In this document: positions 1-11,644 of the stretch, one piece after another
Position numbering within the stretch: position 1 is the stretch's first letter
How the letters are laid out: each line of letters opens with the position of its first letter
NCBI GenBank assembly: GCA_013399855.1
Contig: VXAY01006707.1
Coordinates: 446,556-510,555, forward strand
Direction of reading: 5' to 3'
DNA from: Oxyruncus cristatus
Taxonomy: Eukaryota > Chordata > Aves > Passeriformes > Cotingidae
DNA: 64,000 nucleotides
Translations under genes and position numbers: made by a program
The notes under the pieces: generated by a model
The model's input: only the letters and a program-made list of their open reading frames with translations
The model's database searches: none
What the model was told of the DNA's origin: nothing

Positions 1-2298
1 TCTGGGGCTTGCAAGGTGCCTTTGAGAGATCTGGACCTGTGAAAGTTTAGATGTCACACAAGAAAGCAAACATATAAAAGGACATAGTTAAAAAGCAGAA
101 GAAAACAAACTATTAAAGAACCCTCCAAACCTTATCTTTTCTGCCTGTCGGGAGCAGTAGTGATTCATTGGAAGGGTAGATCTCACAGGATGGGAATTAT
201 CTTAGGGAACAGCTCGCAATTAATGGATAAAAGGCCAAAGTTTAGGCTGCCAACTCCATCTCTTGGCGCTGGTTTTCATTTGGCTATTACAGTGTGTCAG
301 GGATGTCTCCTTCGCAGCTCTTCTTATCTGTGGGCCCAGGGAACAGCTTAGTGATGTTGGCTGAAATTCAGAGCAGTTAAGTTTAACCATGGAGTTCGTG
401 TCTTTGGGCCTTGCAGAGCCAGGCCTACAGGAGGGATAAGGAGCTCCTGCTCCCGCAGTGACGGAGGTGGCTGGTGGGTACAGCCTGGGGTGGGGATGTA
501 GGAGATGCAGGGGCTGATCTGCACTCAGTCTCTTAGTCCTGAGAACTGAGTCCTGAACTTGGCTGGATCCTCTTCTTCTGATACTTTGAAGGTACCTTCT
601 TTCTGAGGCAACTCCTAAAGTCACCTTCAGAAGTGTCATTCCCATCCAGCCATCCGTGGGCAGGAGTACGTAGACAAGGGGCAGGAGCAGGAGGGGAACG
701 GGATGGAAGGTGGTGCTGAAGTGTTGCCAGGCATTCCCTGTTTCTCTGTTCTGGAAAAATTTCTGGCAGAAGAATAGGCAAGAAAACTCTGTGCCTTTCC
801 TACCCCAGGCAATGATCCCCCCCGAGCCCCAGCAGAGCCCTGCAGCAGTCCTGGCATCCCCACCAGGGCAGAGGCAGGAGCATGGAGACTAATCCAGCTC
901 TAGGGCTGCTGGGGCCTTGTCTTTCCTCCTCCTCGTCTCTCTCCAGCATCTCAGGCCCTGCACACAAACATTGCTGGCCCAAGGCTTCTCCATTAGCCAC
1001 TAGTGATCCCACTGGTGGTAATGGGCACAGGTCAGGCCCCTAATTGCAGCAATAGCTCCTTAATGAGCAGGAACTGCAGCAATTTCATCGGCTGTCACCA
1101 CTGACAGGAACAAAGTTCAGCTTGCTCACAGCTCCAGTTGTTCTCATTATTTTTGTGTGTGTTGCATTCCCTAATCATCATCAAACTCCCCAGAACATGT
1201 TTTTAAGGTGACAAATTGACCAACAGCAAAGAACTAAGACCAAGAACTTTTGTTTTCTCAGTGGGGCTGTAAAAGAGCACAAAGCCCAGCAGCCTTTGGG
1301 CAAAAGCTGTTTGAGCTGAGCTATCCCTAAGCATTAGAGCACTGAGTTTGTGTCTGCCAGCCAGGAGCTGTTCACCTGGCGACAAATCCTAATTGCTCCT
1401 GCTAAATCCAAGTGCACCAACACATTCTCATAAATACTTCCAACACATTGCACCGAGTTTGTCTGGTGGGCCAAGCAAACAGTTACCAGCCTGGATGACA
1501 ACCCAGAGTCCCAGGTTGCATCATTGGTGAATACACAGAAATGCACTGTTCAGCTCCCTTGATGTGCTCCTATTAATGGCATTTCATTTAGCTTGGGTTG
1601 AATCCTTCAGGCTGTAAATGGGATCTGCCTTTCAGGTCTTGTTTTCATGTCACTGTATTGTTCTAATCTGAATTTGAGCTCATTTAGAGTTTTGATTGCT
1701 CCTTTTCTTGGAGCAGCTTTCATTGAAATGCTGATAAAATGTGCCTCTTCTTAAGCTAGAACGGGATGTTTTTGAGGTAAAAAACCCTAAACAACCGCAC
1801 TGCAAATTAAACAATAATTATTCTTTGGTCTCCAAGACTTTTACTCTCCTTGTCTGATTCCTAGGCTGTAATCTCCCAGGACAGGTATTGTGTTAACATT
1901 TGCATCTTTTAAGGTAAGGTTTATAGGCAGCAGGAAAAGAAAGGTTCCTGAGGCAGTGAGTGTCAAGTTGTGCATGCAAATAGCTCTTAACCCTCTCTGT
2001 GCTCTTCACAAACCATGCTCTGATGGGATTGCTGCTAGTCGGACCCTTGAGCCTCCTTGCAGAGAACTGGATGCAGAGTATGGGGGAGATGAAGTCATTT
2101 TGTCGCACAGAAACTTCTGAGGGCTGGATCTCCTCAGCAGTGAGTCAGTAGCAGTTTCTCATCCTGTGTGTTCTGCTTTCTGCTGACTGTGGTTGCTTTG
2201 CTCCTTCCTTGCACAGGAGAGCTGAAGTGAACTAGACTGCAAAAGGAATATCGTCCCCAAACCTCCCCCAAGAGTCCTGATCTCTCCCTGTGTTGCAG
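1..2298. other. Presumed HYDIN intron
   Basis: No exon with family homology was recognised. Short open frames occur on both strands, but none carries a domain or splice-bounded conserved block. Part of it (1560-2000) is AT-richer, as expected for intron. Confidence 0.5.
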
Positions 2299-2423
2299 CC
2301 CCTTCTTTGTCATTCCGACCATGGGAACTCTTGGCATTGGTGACACCCTGCAAGTGACAGTGGAGTTCCACCCTCTGCAGACCGGGGATCATTGTGCATC
2401 CCTGGTAGTGCACTATGGCACAG
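2299..2423 (+). CDS. HYDIN: HYDIN exon, ASH-domain piece
   Basis: The acceptor is a pyrimidine-rich tract ending TTGCAG and the donor is GTGAGT. The first base completes a split codon; the exon then reads PFFVIPTMGTLGIGDTL and on to a conserved GDH...VVHYGTG ending, a typical ASH/MSP beta-strand pattern. It ends after the first base of a Gly codon, which is completed by the exon at 8810 to give a GTGEDTHTS junction, as in mammalian HYDIN. No stop or frameshift is seen. Confidence 0.88.
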
Positions 2424-5400
2424 GTGAGTGCTGGGCACTGCACGGTGCACTCTCTGCATCCTCCAAAGCAGAGCCCTTTCTAAGCAGAACAATGTTAAAC
2501 TTGCTCTGCAAACTACTTCTGGAACCGTTTCTTTCAAAGCCTCCGTGTGTCTCAGTGCTTAGAAGTGGGCAGAGAAGGGGCCAAGGCTGAGTCTGTCCCT
2601 GTTCTGTATATGCTGTGCACATCCCTGGGGGGGACCCTGGTGTCATCAGTGTTCTCCATCCAGCACCCCCCATGACAGTCCTCTTCCATCATTCCTCACT
2701 GTTCCAGCCACCTCAATTCCCTCTCCAGCTGTACCCTCCCTGTCCCAGCTTTACCACAAAGAAAAGCAAAAACTAGCTGGTGTTTAGGGTGTTGATAAAG
2801 TGGATCCCCTCAAACAGGGATGAGATTTTGGGCATCCTGTTTTGCTGGGAGTTGCTGAGTGGAGGAAGGAGGAACCTTGGTTCTCCATTACAGTGTGGAT
2901 ATGCAGGGGTCAAGTTTTCCTAGACAGTGCTGTAGCATCTCTACCAGACTCTCTCCAGTGCCCACTGTCTCTTGCACACCTCTGCCCCACACAGCTTTTC
3001 TCCACTGCCTTGCCACAGACCCTTTATCTGTGTTGCCCTCTATGCCTCCACCTCCCACACTTCACAACGTCAGGACTAAAGCAGCCAGGACTTGAGGGCT
3101 CTTGTGAGTTGGCAGGAAGTGCTGGCATGGAGCACAGGCAAAGGGGCTCCCCAGCATCCTCTGCTCCCCATTGCTGCCTGCCAGGTGAAGGGCAAAACGT
3201 GATCAGCCTCATGTTACACAGCACGAGGCTGCAGCACCGAGAGAGAAGCCCTGGGAGCTGATGTGGAGCTCTTTAGTCACCTGTGGGACAGCAGCGAGTT
3301 TGCTGGGATGTATTAGAGCTGTTGGGGCTTGGTGAAGATGATGAGTAACTACAGAACTGGGTGTGCTGGACTGGCAGCAGGGGAAACAGCCTGTGTGCCT
3401 TGGCTGTGCTGGGAAGCTGTAGTAGAGGCACTGCAGGTGGGCCAAAGGGAATTGCCAGCTGTGTTAGTGACTGCTCAGCTGCTCAGAGCAGCACAGGGCT
3501 GCCAGCTGCATGTAAACGTGTCATGATGCTGAACCTCTTTCTCTGGGTAAAACTGATGCTGGGTTTGGCTGACTCAGCTTCCGGAAGTATTTGAGACCAT
3601 GCAAGGGCTTGGCTGTGTGTTAGTGGTCACTGTGCACATGCAGGGAACTCCTAAATCCCAGCCCCGGTGGATTATTGCTGGTTGAGGCTGAACAAGGAAC
3701 TGTAGCTCGGGTGTGCCAGAACCTCTCAACATCTCAGCTACCCACAAGGGTAAAGCATCTGAGAAAACCACTGCCTTGCTCTGGCACTCATCTGTGCCTT
3801 TGCCTAGACTTTGCAGAAAACAACCACTTTTGCATAGCTCTGTTCTCTCTCCTTAAGAACCCCCTTTCTACCAAGGGTTGTCAACTGTCTGGCAAGGCTG
3901 GCACTTCCATCAGTGGCTTTCAGGAGCTTGTTTGAAAAATGAAATGAAAATCCTATTGATTTAGTCTTTAGATCAAGCCTTCTCCTTTCTTTCTTTTTTT
4001 TCTTTTTCCTTTGTAAATCCCCCGATGGCTGTGGATAGGCAGCAGGGTTTAACTCAGGTTTAGCTCTTGTTGTGTTGCATTTTACATTCCTGAGATCACT
4101 CAAACAAGTTCCTGAGTGCTTTCCATTTATATTGACTTCAGCCAGAATGGAGGACGCTCAATACTTGCCTGGGCAACTCAGGGCTGCGCTGGGTATTTAT
4201 CTGAGTCATCCCAGTGCTGTGCAGGATACCAGAGTGGGAGCTCCAAAACTGTTTTCAGGTTGAAATCAGCCTCGTGCGAGTGTTTGCAGGGGCTCTGCTG
4301 CTGCTGTGAGCAGTGATAAGTTACTACTGGGCTGAATTCGTGTCGGCACACCCTGAGCTCCTGATGGCCACTGCTGTGTGCCACTGCCATGCCAGCCTGG
4401 ACTTGTCCATCTTCATGCAGCTCTCCATTCCTTCAACCCCAGACGGACTGGTAGGAGCTTCCTGCAGGTGCTCAGAGGTGGGGGAACTTCCTGCTTCCCA
4501 AGCAGCAGCAACTTTTGACTCCAGAGCTTCACTGTGGTGCACCAAGGGATGTAATTTTTTCTGTCTGTCTTTGGTGCTGGCAGAGGGCTAGAAACTTATT
4601 TTATTGTGTGAGTTTTAAAAGAAGATCTTGTTTACTGTGTTACCTTAAGGTGTAAGCCAGACTGATGCTGCAGTTATTACAAGAGGCTGCTCTAGCTTTG
4701 GCTTGGGCTATGAGGCATTTAAACACTTTGCAAAGGGATTTTTCTTTCTGCTGGTCGCAGGTGGCTGAGGCTCCTTCTGCTTCTCCTTTCCTTGTGAGAA
4801 TTCCCAGCAGTATGGCTGGTTCCTGTTGAACTTTCCTGTCCTTCTACTCTCACTTCCAAGTGAGTCGAGGGAGGCAAATATTGTAGGCAAAAAGGAGTAA
4901 ATAGAAGTTTGTGCAATTATATGTTGATTTTTTGTGTCTTAATAGTAGCAGCGCTGCCACAGGTGCAAGATTGGTACCTAATGCTTTATCCAGCTGATTG
5001 GTTATAGGCTTTTATAGTTCCAATTAATTAGATTGATGGGTGAGTCTAATTGGTCTCCAAAGTGTTCATTTCTGTCAAAACAGCTAATAGGTAACAACTG
5101 CTTCCTGCCTCTGTCCCCGTTGTCTAGAACTGCTTGTAATAATGATTTTTATACTATTTTAGATAAGGTCATTCTGCTGCTTGCAAACAGATTATGGCCT
5201 TTGCCCCCTCACCAGGGCCCTGTGTTTCAAGACAGATGGTCTGTCATTCTGAGGGTAGATGAAGGGGAATAAAGTTTGTGCTTTGTTTGCTCAGGTGTTT
5301 CTTTTTTTTGCTCAGCTTTATGGGTCCACAACTCCATAACACCCCTCCGGACAAAATCCCCGCTAGAGCAACCTGTGGAGTTGACTGCACAGACTGGGAG

Positions 5401-8400
5401 CGGGGGGGTGGACCAGAAGGGTTGTTTGGAAGTTAAAACTCTTCTTTGGGCTGTTTTGTTCATCCCCAGCTACTCACAGAAACAGACGTCCTGTGAGCCC
5501 ACACAGCCCATTTTTAGCACATGAAGGATTTCTGGAAGAATGTGGTTTCCATCTCTTTGCAGGTCATCCTTGACCGCGGCTTGTCTACTCCATCATCCGT
5601 GGAGATCACTAATATGTTCTTAAGTGTCATTACCTTTGGATGTGTTTCAGGGCAGAACCGCCCATTCATTACCTTCTTTTCCTTGTGGATCAATCAGCAT
5701 CTCCTGAGAAGCAGCAGAGCAGCTTGAAGGGTGATTGATTTATTAAGTGGTATATCGAGTCTGTCTTTGCCAGACCATTAGAATGTAAGTTCCTGCAGTG
5801 TTTTCCCCATGGACCAAAAGCAATGTTTCAGCCAGGCAGGTACCCCAGTGTATCATTACTGCAGCAGCAATAAAGATTAAAAATGGCCCGTGGCACCCCG
5901 GCCCTGAGGCAGAGCTGCCTTTCATCATCCGACGGTCTCCGAGTCCTTTCCAGCCCGCTCCGCGAGGCTCCTGCACGCCGGGCAGAGCAAAGCCCCCGTG
6001 CTGGCTCCCAGATATTCCCGTGCCAGAGTCTTTCATCCTGTAGCAAGGCAAACAGATCTTCCTAAGCACAGAGCAGAGGAGATAATGTATTTGGATGCAC
6101 AACAAGGAGTATGACTGAAAATTATCTGACTTGTAGCGTGCCAGAGAGCTGAGTGAAGAGCCACAACCAACCACTGCTGGCTGTCCGTGGCTTTCCATCT
6201 CCCGGTTCATCCCCAACTGTTGTCTTGTGATTCCTTGCAGTGCCTCTGCCTGGGCTCAGTGGGTGCTTTGCTGACCACTGACAGCAATAACTGCAGCAGT
6301 GGTGATGATGAGGATGCTCTGAGGTTTGTTGTAGCCTGGGAATGATTCAGCCGTGCTCATAAAATTGATGAGAGCAAGGCTGAGCAAATGTAATTGGACT
6401 TGCTTTCCATAATAGCCAAAAATTCCAAACTTGACTGTCATGCTCTCCTAAAAGATTTAAAATCCAAATTCAGCAAAGAGGGACTGACAGGGATAGAGGA
6501 AGAATATGTCTCAGTGAAGACAAAATGCAGCAGGGGCTGTTTCATTTCTATTCAGTCTAATCAGTCTGGCTACCAGTTTCCCGATATTTAGAGCAGTAAT
6601 TGATGAAGGAAAGTACTAGCTGTACTAACTGAATCCTAGGAAAGCATTCTTCATAAACCCTGACATTTGTTTTGAAATCTTGTTCGAGGGTTTGCTCATC
6701 TCAGTCATTGAGATATACGTTCAGGCTAAACAACGTTTGTCTTTCTATTTAAGAGCAATTTGTGCAGCTCTGAGCAGTATTCCCTCTTGCACCAGGCTGA
6801 TCATGTAGTATTAGAAGAATTCAGAGAAATGTTTTAGCTCTTCTGTAAATTCCCTCTCATTCTTTTTACAGCCCCCACAGAGGATCTCACCCAGTGCTTG
6901 ATTTCTTACTTCCAGGCAGCCAAAAGTGATCATGATGTGCTGGGATACCTGTGTCCATGTCATGCAGCTGGATGCTGGGATAAAACACAGTGGTGTTTCT
7001 GCTGTGTCACAGCATTATTCAAGAGGGCACAACCCAAACACATCTGCTCTACTGCTTTATAGAAAGTCTGGCTTTGAATTTTAAGTCCAGGCGTCGCTTT
7101 GCTCTGGTTGTAGACAGAGCTGCGTCCTGCCATCTGTAGGAAATATATCCAAAGGATAGAAGGATGAGAGAATTGACAGCCTGTAATAAGATTGTGTTGT
7201 GTAAATAATGATAGGGCAGATCCATCTAGATTCAGTCAGTGTGCTTTCATGGCAGCAGAGCATCCCAAACTGCACACCGTGGACATTACGCTGTCAAGTG
7301 AAATGCCTCGTGCTGCATCGCTGGTACAGTACAGAGATTTATTTTTTAAACATATGTATTAAACAACCAAGAGCCTTAAATGCAATGTCACATTTCATTT
7401 GGCACCCAAGACGTGAAGTCTGCAGCTGCCCTCAGCCAACCCCGACAGCTCCACTCTCTGTGTCGGCTCGTCTGCCTGGCAGAAGGATCTGCAGCTTCCT
7501 CCCGGCTCCCTGGCACCCGTGCCCGCTCTTCTGCACCAGCAGTTTGCGGGGGTATATGTTCAGCACGTGCCAACTACTTCCCTCTGTGGTACGAGGTGCT
7601 CTGGCAAAGCCTCCAACTTCCAGCAGAGCCCTCAGCACCAGCAGCAGCCGTGTCGGGGTGGCTGCAGCCCCGGCTCCTCTCCGGGGGTGTAGCAGCCGGG
7701 GGTGTTTAGCAAAGCGTGGGAGGCAGGCAGAGAATCTGCTTCCTCCCTCCCAGGCTCTGGAGTCGGCGTTTCCCTGTGCTGGAGGCTTTATTCTCATCTT
7801 TGTTTAATAGCTTCTGATGGTTTTATCTTCCAAGCGTTGGTCCGGTTGCTCCCTGGATTGATGGCTGTGAGCCTCTACAGCCTCCCCTGGCAGTGTGTTC
7901 TAAAGGATGGGATATTCCCTGGAAAAGTACTATCACTTTTGTGTTATTTCTGACTAATAATGTTTTCAGCCCCTCAGGTTCCTGTTGGATGACAAATCAT
8001 GACAAATTTTTCCATATTCCCGTTTCCCATGCCATTCATGCTTTTGCAAACCTCTCCCATCTATCTCCCATTCCATTTCCAGGTTGAGGAATCCCATTCA
8101 GTTTTTGTATAGAAGCTGCTCCATACTTTTACTCTTTCTTTCTGCTCTTCTTTAATTAATTTCAGATGCTTCAGCTTGGTTTGTGAGATCAGAACGATCC
8201 CAAAGATTTCAAGACTGATGTGGCCATGGGAGTTGATGATAATTGTCATGGTGTGCTTTTTGTAGTGGTTTGTCCTAGTGAATGTTGTAGAGCACTGGGT
8301 CGTGTTTCTTTGCCTGTGTCCCCTCCTGCCATGGGCCATCACTTCTCTTGTTCCTCTGGATCTCTCTTTTCTGCCCACATGCCCCCAGGCATCCTTGCTC

Positions 8401-8809
8401 GTCACTAACAAGGGATCAGGAGACACAGGAGCTCCTGGAATGCCTGTAGGACACCTTGGGCAAGCCATGACTGAACGGGGCTCCTCAGAGTCACCTGAAT
8501 GACTTTGATGCAGAATTCCTGTGACCTGAGTGGGTCACCCGCCCACATCTGACTATCTCACTGTCAATACTGTCACCTTGGGGACAGATCTCCACAAACA
8601 CACCAGAAATAAGGTGCTTGAGGTGGTGTCCAGGACCCCCCCACGCTGTACACACACAGCAGTTGGGATGTGATAAATGTCCTGATCCCTGGGACTGCTC
8701 ATACAGCCAAAAGCTGTGACCTTTTCTTCTGTTACCTGTGGTGTGCTCTGCTCCTTGTGCTTCCAACAGCGAGTGAGCTGAGCAAAGACTCCCCTTGGCT
8801 TTGTCCCAG
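2424..8809. other. HYDIN intron, 6.4 kb
   Basis: Bounded by phase-matched exons. It is mostly AT-rich with a pyrimidine run near 3985-4012. A sharp CpG-rich patch lies at about 5883-6010 and a GC-rich stretch at about 7430-7720. No RNA gene or exon was recognised. Confidence 0.7.
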
Positions 8810-9011
8810 GTGAAGATACCCACACAAGCCTTCGTGGATCAGCTGTGAATGCCCACATCAGGCTGGAGAGGAATTCCGTGGCAGTTGAGAAGACTTACAT
8901 CACACTGTCAAACCAGAGCAGCGTGAGGATCCACAACCACAGCAGTGTCACAGCCCGCTTCCAGTGGAAGGCGTTTGCTGCTCAGGAAGAGGAGGAGCAG
9001 CTGAAGCAGAG
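8810..9011 (+). CDS. HYDIN: HYDIN exon, ASH domain to linker
   Basis: The acceptor is TTTGTCCCAG and the donor GTGGGT. The translation carries GEDTHTSLRGSAV, VEKTYITLSNQ and IHNHSS, matching the mammalian order GEDTHTSL / VEKTYISLANQ / IHNRS. It ends in an acidic, charged run (EEEEQLKQ) that starts the linker before the next domain. It ends in phase 2, and the first base of the exon at 11464 completes an Arg codon. Confidence 0.92.
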
Positions 9012-11463
9012 GTGGGTTTGAGAGATGCATTTCAGGGAGACACTGCCCAAGGGTAAAGCTAACATACGGCCTCAGGGAGGTGCTGGTGCTTTTGAATGGT
9101 TTAGGACAATTAAACCATCCCTGGCATCAGGGTAGGTGTCTCTGGGCTTCAGGGTAATGGAGCTCAGCACTTTCCATTCCAGCTCCATCCATACTCCAGC
9201 TGAGGATGATGTTTTAGGGAGGAAGGGTTGATTGCAATGACTGAATTTCCTCAGAGAGCACATTCATGCTCGTGGAGCCACAAACCACTGAGGTCCAGAG
9301 ATCCCTGGGCTACAGAGGGTCCAGGAGGCTGAGGAGGGTGTCAGCACCCGATACCTGGGACTGCACTGAGCAGTAGCACTTAACATAGCTCAGGTAGCAC
9401 AGCTCTTCTTGTAGGCACCGCAGTTCCTTCTGCTCCAGCTCTGAGGAGATGGCAGGTTCCTTTCCAGTGCTGTGCAGGGTAGGGGGCTTCGTTGGCCCAG
9501 GGAGTTGAGGCCATCCTGCTGCAGGGTGTTGAATTCCCCTGCGTTGTCCCAGTCTCCAGCACAATGAGGTGTTTCCACCCTTCCTTAGAGCCTGGGCAGT
9601 TTGGAGGAGCATTCTGCAGGGAAGGTAGGGCACCACAGGCCTTGGAAGTGCATTTGGGCTTCAGCAACCTGTGTCTTCACGGTGGTGGGAGATGGGGCTG
9701 GTTCTTCAAAGGGTGTCTTCGGGCAGCTTTGAAATTCCCATTTCAGGCAGTAAAGAAGCACAGCCCAGGGGGATGGATTGAAAATGACACTGGAAAGCTT
9801 GGGTGATTCAGGGAGTCCTTGTGTGACTTTTCAGACTTGGATGGATGTGGGTATATAGGAGTTAGTCTGAACCCAGAGCTGATCAGGAAACTGCCTCAAA
9901 CTGCAGCACTTTTTAAGGGCTTCTGAGCAAATAAAGTTCAACGTAATTAGGTCAGAAATGCCTTGCAGGCCAAAACTAGTTTTCCACTGTTCTGTATTTA
10001 ATTACACAGTGTCTGACTTCCATGCAAGCTCAGTGTGTTAAAAGAAAATCTCATGACCTTCTCTGGGTACTTCTCTGGACCATTCCTTTCCCATTTCTTC
10101 CCACCTGCCGGTCTCAGCCTGGACCCTGAGTGATCCTCTTTCCCCTCAGAAGCAACCAGGTTTCCCCACAGTTAAGTTTTTTTCCAATTACATTTGCTTT
10201 CATGTCAGTTTGTGTCCTAGACTTTGACCAGGACGTTTCCTTACTTGCAATCTTAGGGATGGTCGTAGCCCCAAGGCCACTGTCCTGCTGTCAGAGAAGC
10301 TTTTGAGGTCTCAGAGCAGAGAGGACTTTTTCATGAGAGGGGGCAGTGCAGGACCCTGCTCTGGGATGGGACTCAAAGCCCTGGATCATGAGCAGGCCTA
10401 TCCAGGAGTTTGCTCTGTCTCCCTCCTGCAGGACTTTCTGGGATGCCATGGTGGAATGACTGTCTGTTGACGGAGGCTGAGTGGAGGGTTGCCCATCCCA
10501 GTGGCTGGAAGCCTCCCCGTGCCCAGCACTGTAGGTCAGCCATGGAGAAACATTTCCGATTGCTCTCCACAGGGAACCAGCCAAAGTGAGTATTTTTGGT
10601 GCTGGTGACAGCGTTTGCCCGAGGCTCTGTCTGTGTGCAGCTGGTGATGTCCACGGCTGTATCTCCTTTCTAACTGTGTTGGAAGCTGGGTGAGGATCTC
10701 TGTCCTGCTTATTCTACGCTGCCTCAATTTGCTCCATATGGAGATTCCACTTGTCCCCCTGGTTGTCACCTGCTGGTTCTTCTTGGCAGGGGACTGGAGC
10801 GTGAAGGGGGGACAGTGACCTGCCAGCTAGAAAGCAACTACTCTGTAGCAGTGCTCCCTCCTCATCTTTTGGGCTTATCTCTTGTGATCTTTAAACACTA
10901 GAATGATTTCTGCTGCAGCTACCAAGTAAAGGAGAGCTCTGGGATGCTCTGGTGGAGGGCAGTGTGGGGAACAGGGCAGCTGGAGTTTGCTTATCCCTGC
11001 AGGTCCAAGAGGGAAGAAGCAAAGAGTGATCCTGGTAACCTGCAGCTGAAACACAGATTTTTCCTCCCTTCCCAGGGAGGCCCCTCAAGGTCAAGGTGTT
11101 CCTTGATCTTGATCTTTGTCCAACTCCCCCGAGCAGCTCTGTGGTAGGAAAAGCCAGCTGAGGTGGCTGGTGGATTCTCCCTCAGTTGTGGCAGTGGCTC
11201 TGAGCCAGGAGGCTCTCTAGAGGGTTTTGCTGGCTTTCAAAACCTCTCCTGAGCTCATAAGTGTGGAGCAAAACTGCCTGCTGTGCCAACAACCAACAAG
11301 GGATCCTCTGATCCGTCTGGAACTCCGTGGCTCGGGGTCAGCCCCTTGCTGAGGAGCTGCTGCTGCTCCTCCCCGAGTGCTTTGCTGCTGCACTTCCACT
11401 TATCTCTGCAAAGATGTGGCCTGTTAAACGATCTGCTGGGTTTGTCTGTCCCCGTGGCTGCAG
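9012..11463. other. HYDIN intron, 2.5 kb
   Basis: It joins exons whose phases agree (phase 2 out, one base in). Nothing coding was recognised inside it. A short NKGSSD-like peptide near 11,290 is discussed under rejected items. Confidence 0.7.
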
Positions 11464-11644
11464 GCTCTGCCACAGGCTGTGTGAGCAGGAAAATGCCCAG
11501 GCGGATAATTTCCTGGAGTGGAGCAGAGCGGACACCACTCGTGGAGAACGCTTTTCCCTTCTCTCCCACCTCTTCCAGAGCGAGAGGGCAAAGGTGCAAG
11601 GGGATCCCATGCTGTTCTTTGACGTTTTCACTATTAAACCGGTG
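11464..11644 (+). CDS. HYDIN: HYDIN exon, linker and start of next ASH domain
   Basis: It follows a GTGGCTGCAG acceptor and ends at GTAAGT. It encodes a charged helical linker, then VQGDPMLFFDVFTIKPV, which matches the mammalian VQGDSKLFF...VFTVEPL segment. One split base plus 60 codons, ending in phase 0. The next expected segment (starting EGEIWPN-like in mammals) was not found in the following 9.7 kb. Confidence 0.85.

Noticed and set aside
6295..6330. TGATGATGAGG...CTGA pattern suggesting a C/D-box snoRNA
   Set aside because: Box spacing and terminal stem are not credible.
11283..11340. NKGSSD peptide resembling the HYDIN NKGSID motif
   Set aside because: It lies upstream of the exon at 11464, the wrong order for that motif, and the sequence after it does not match.
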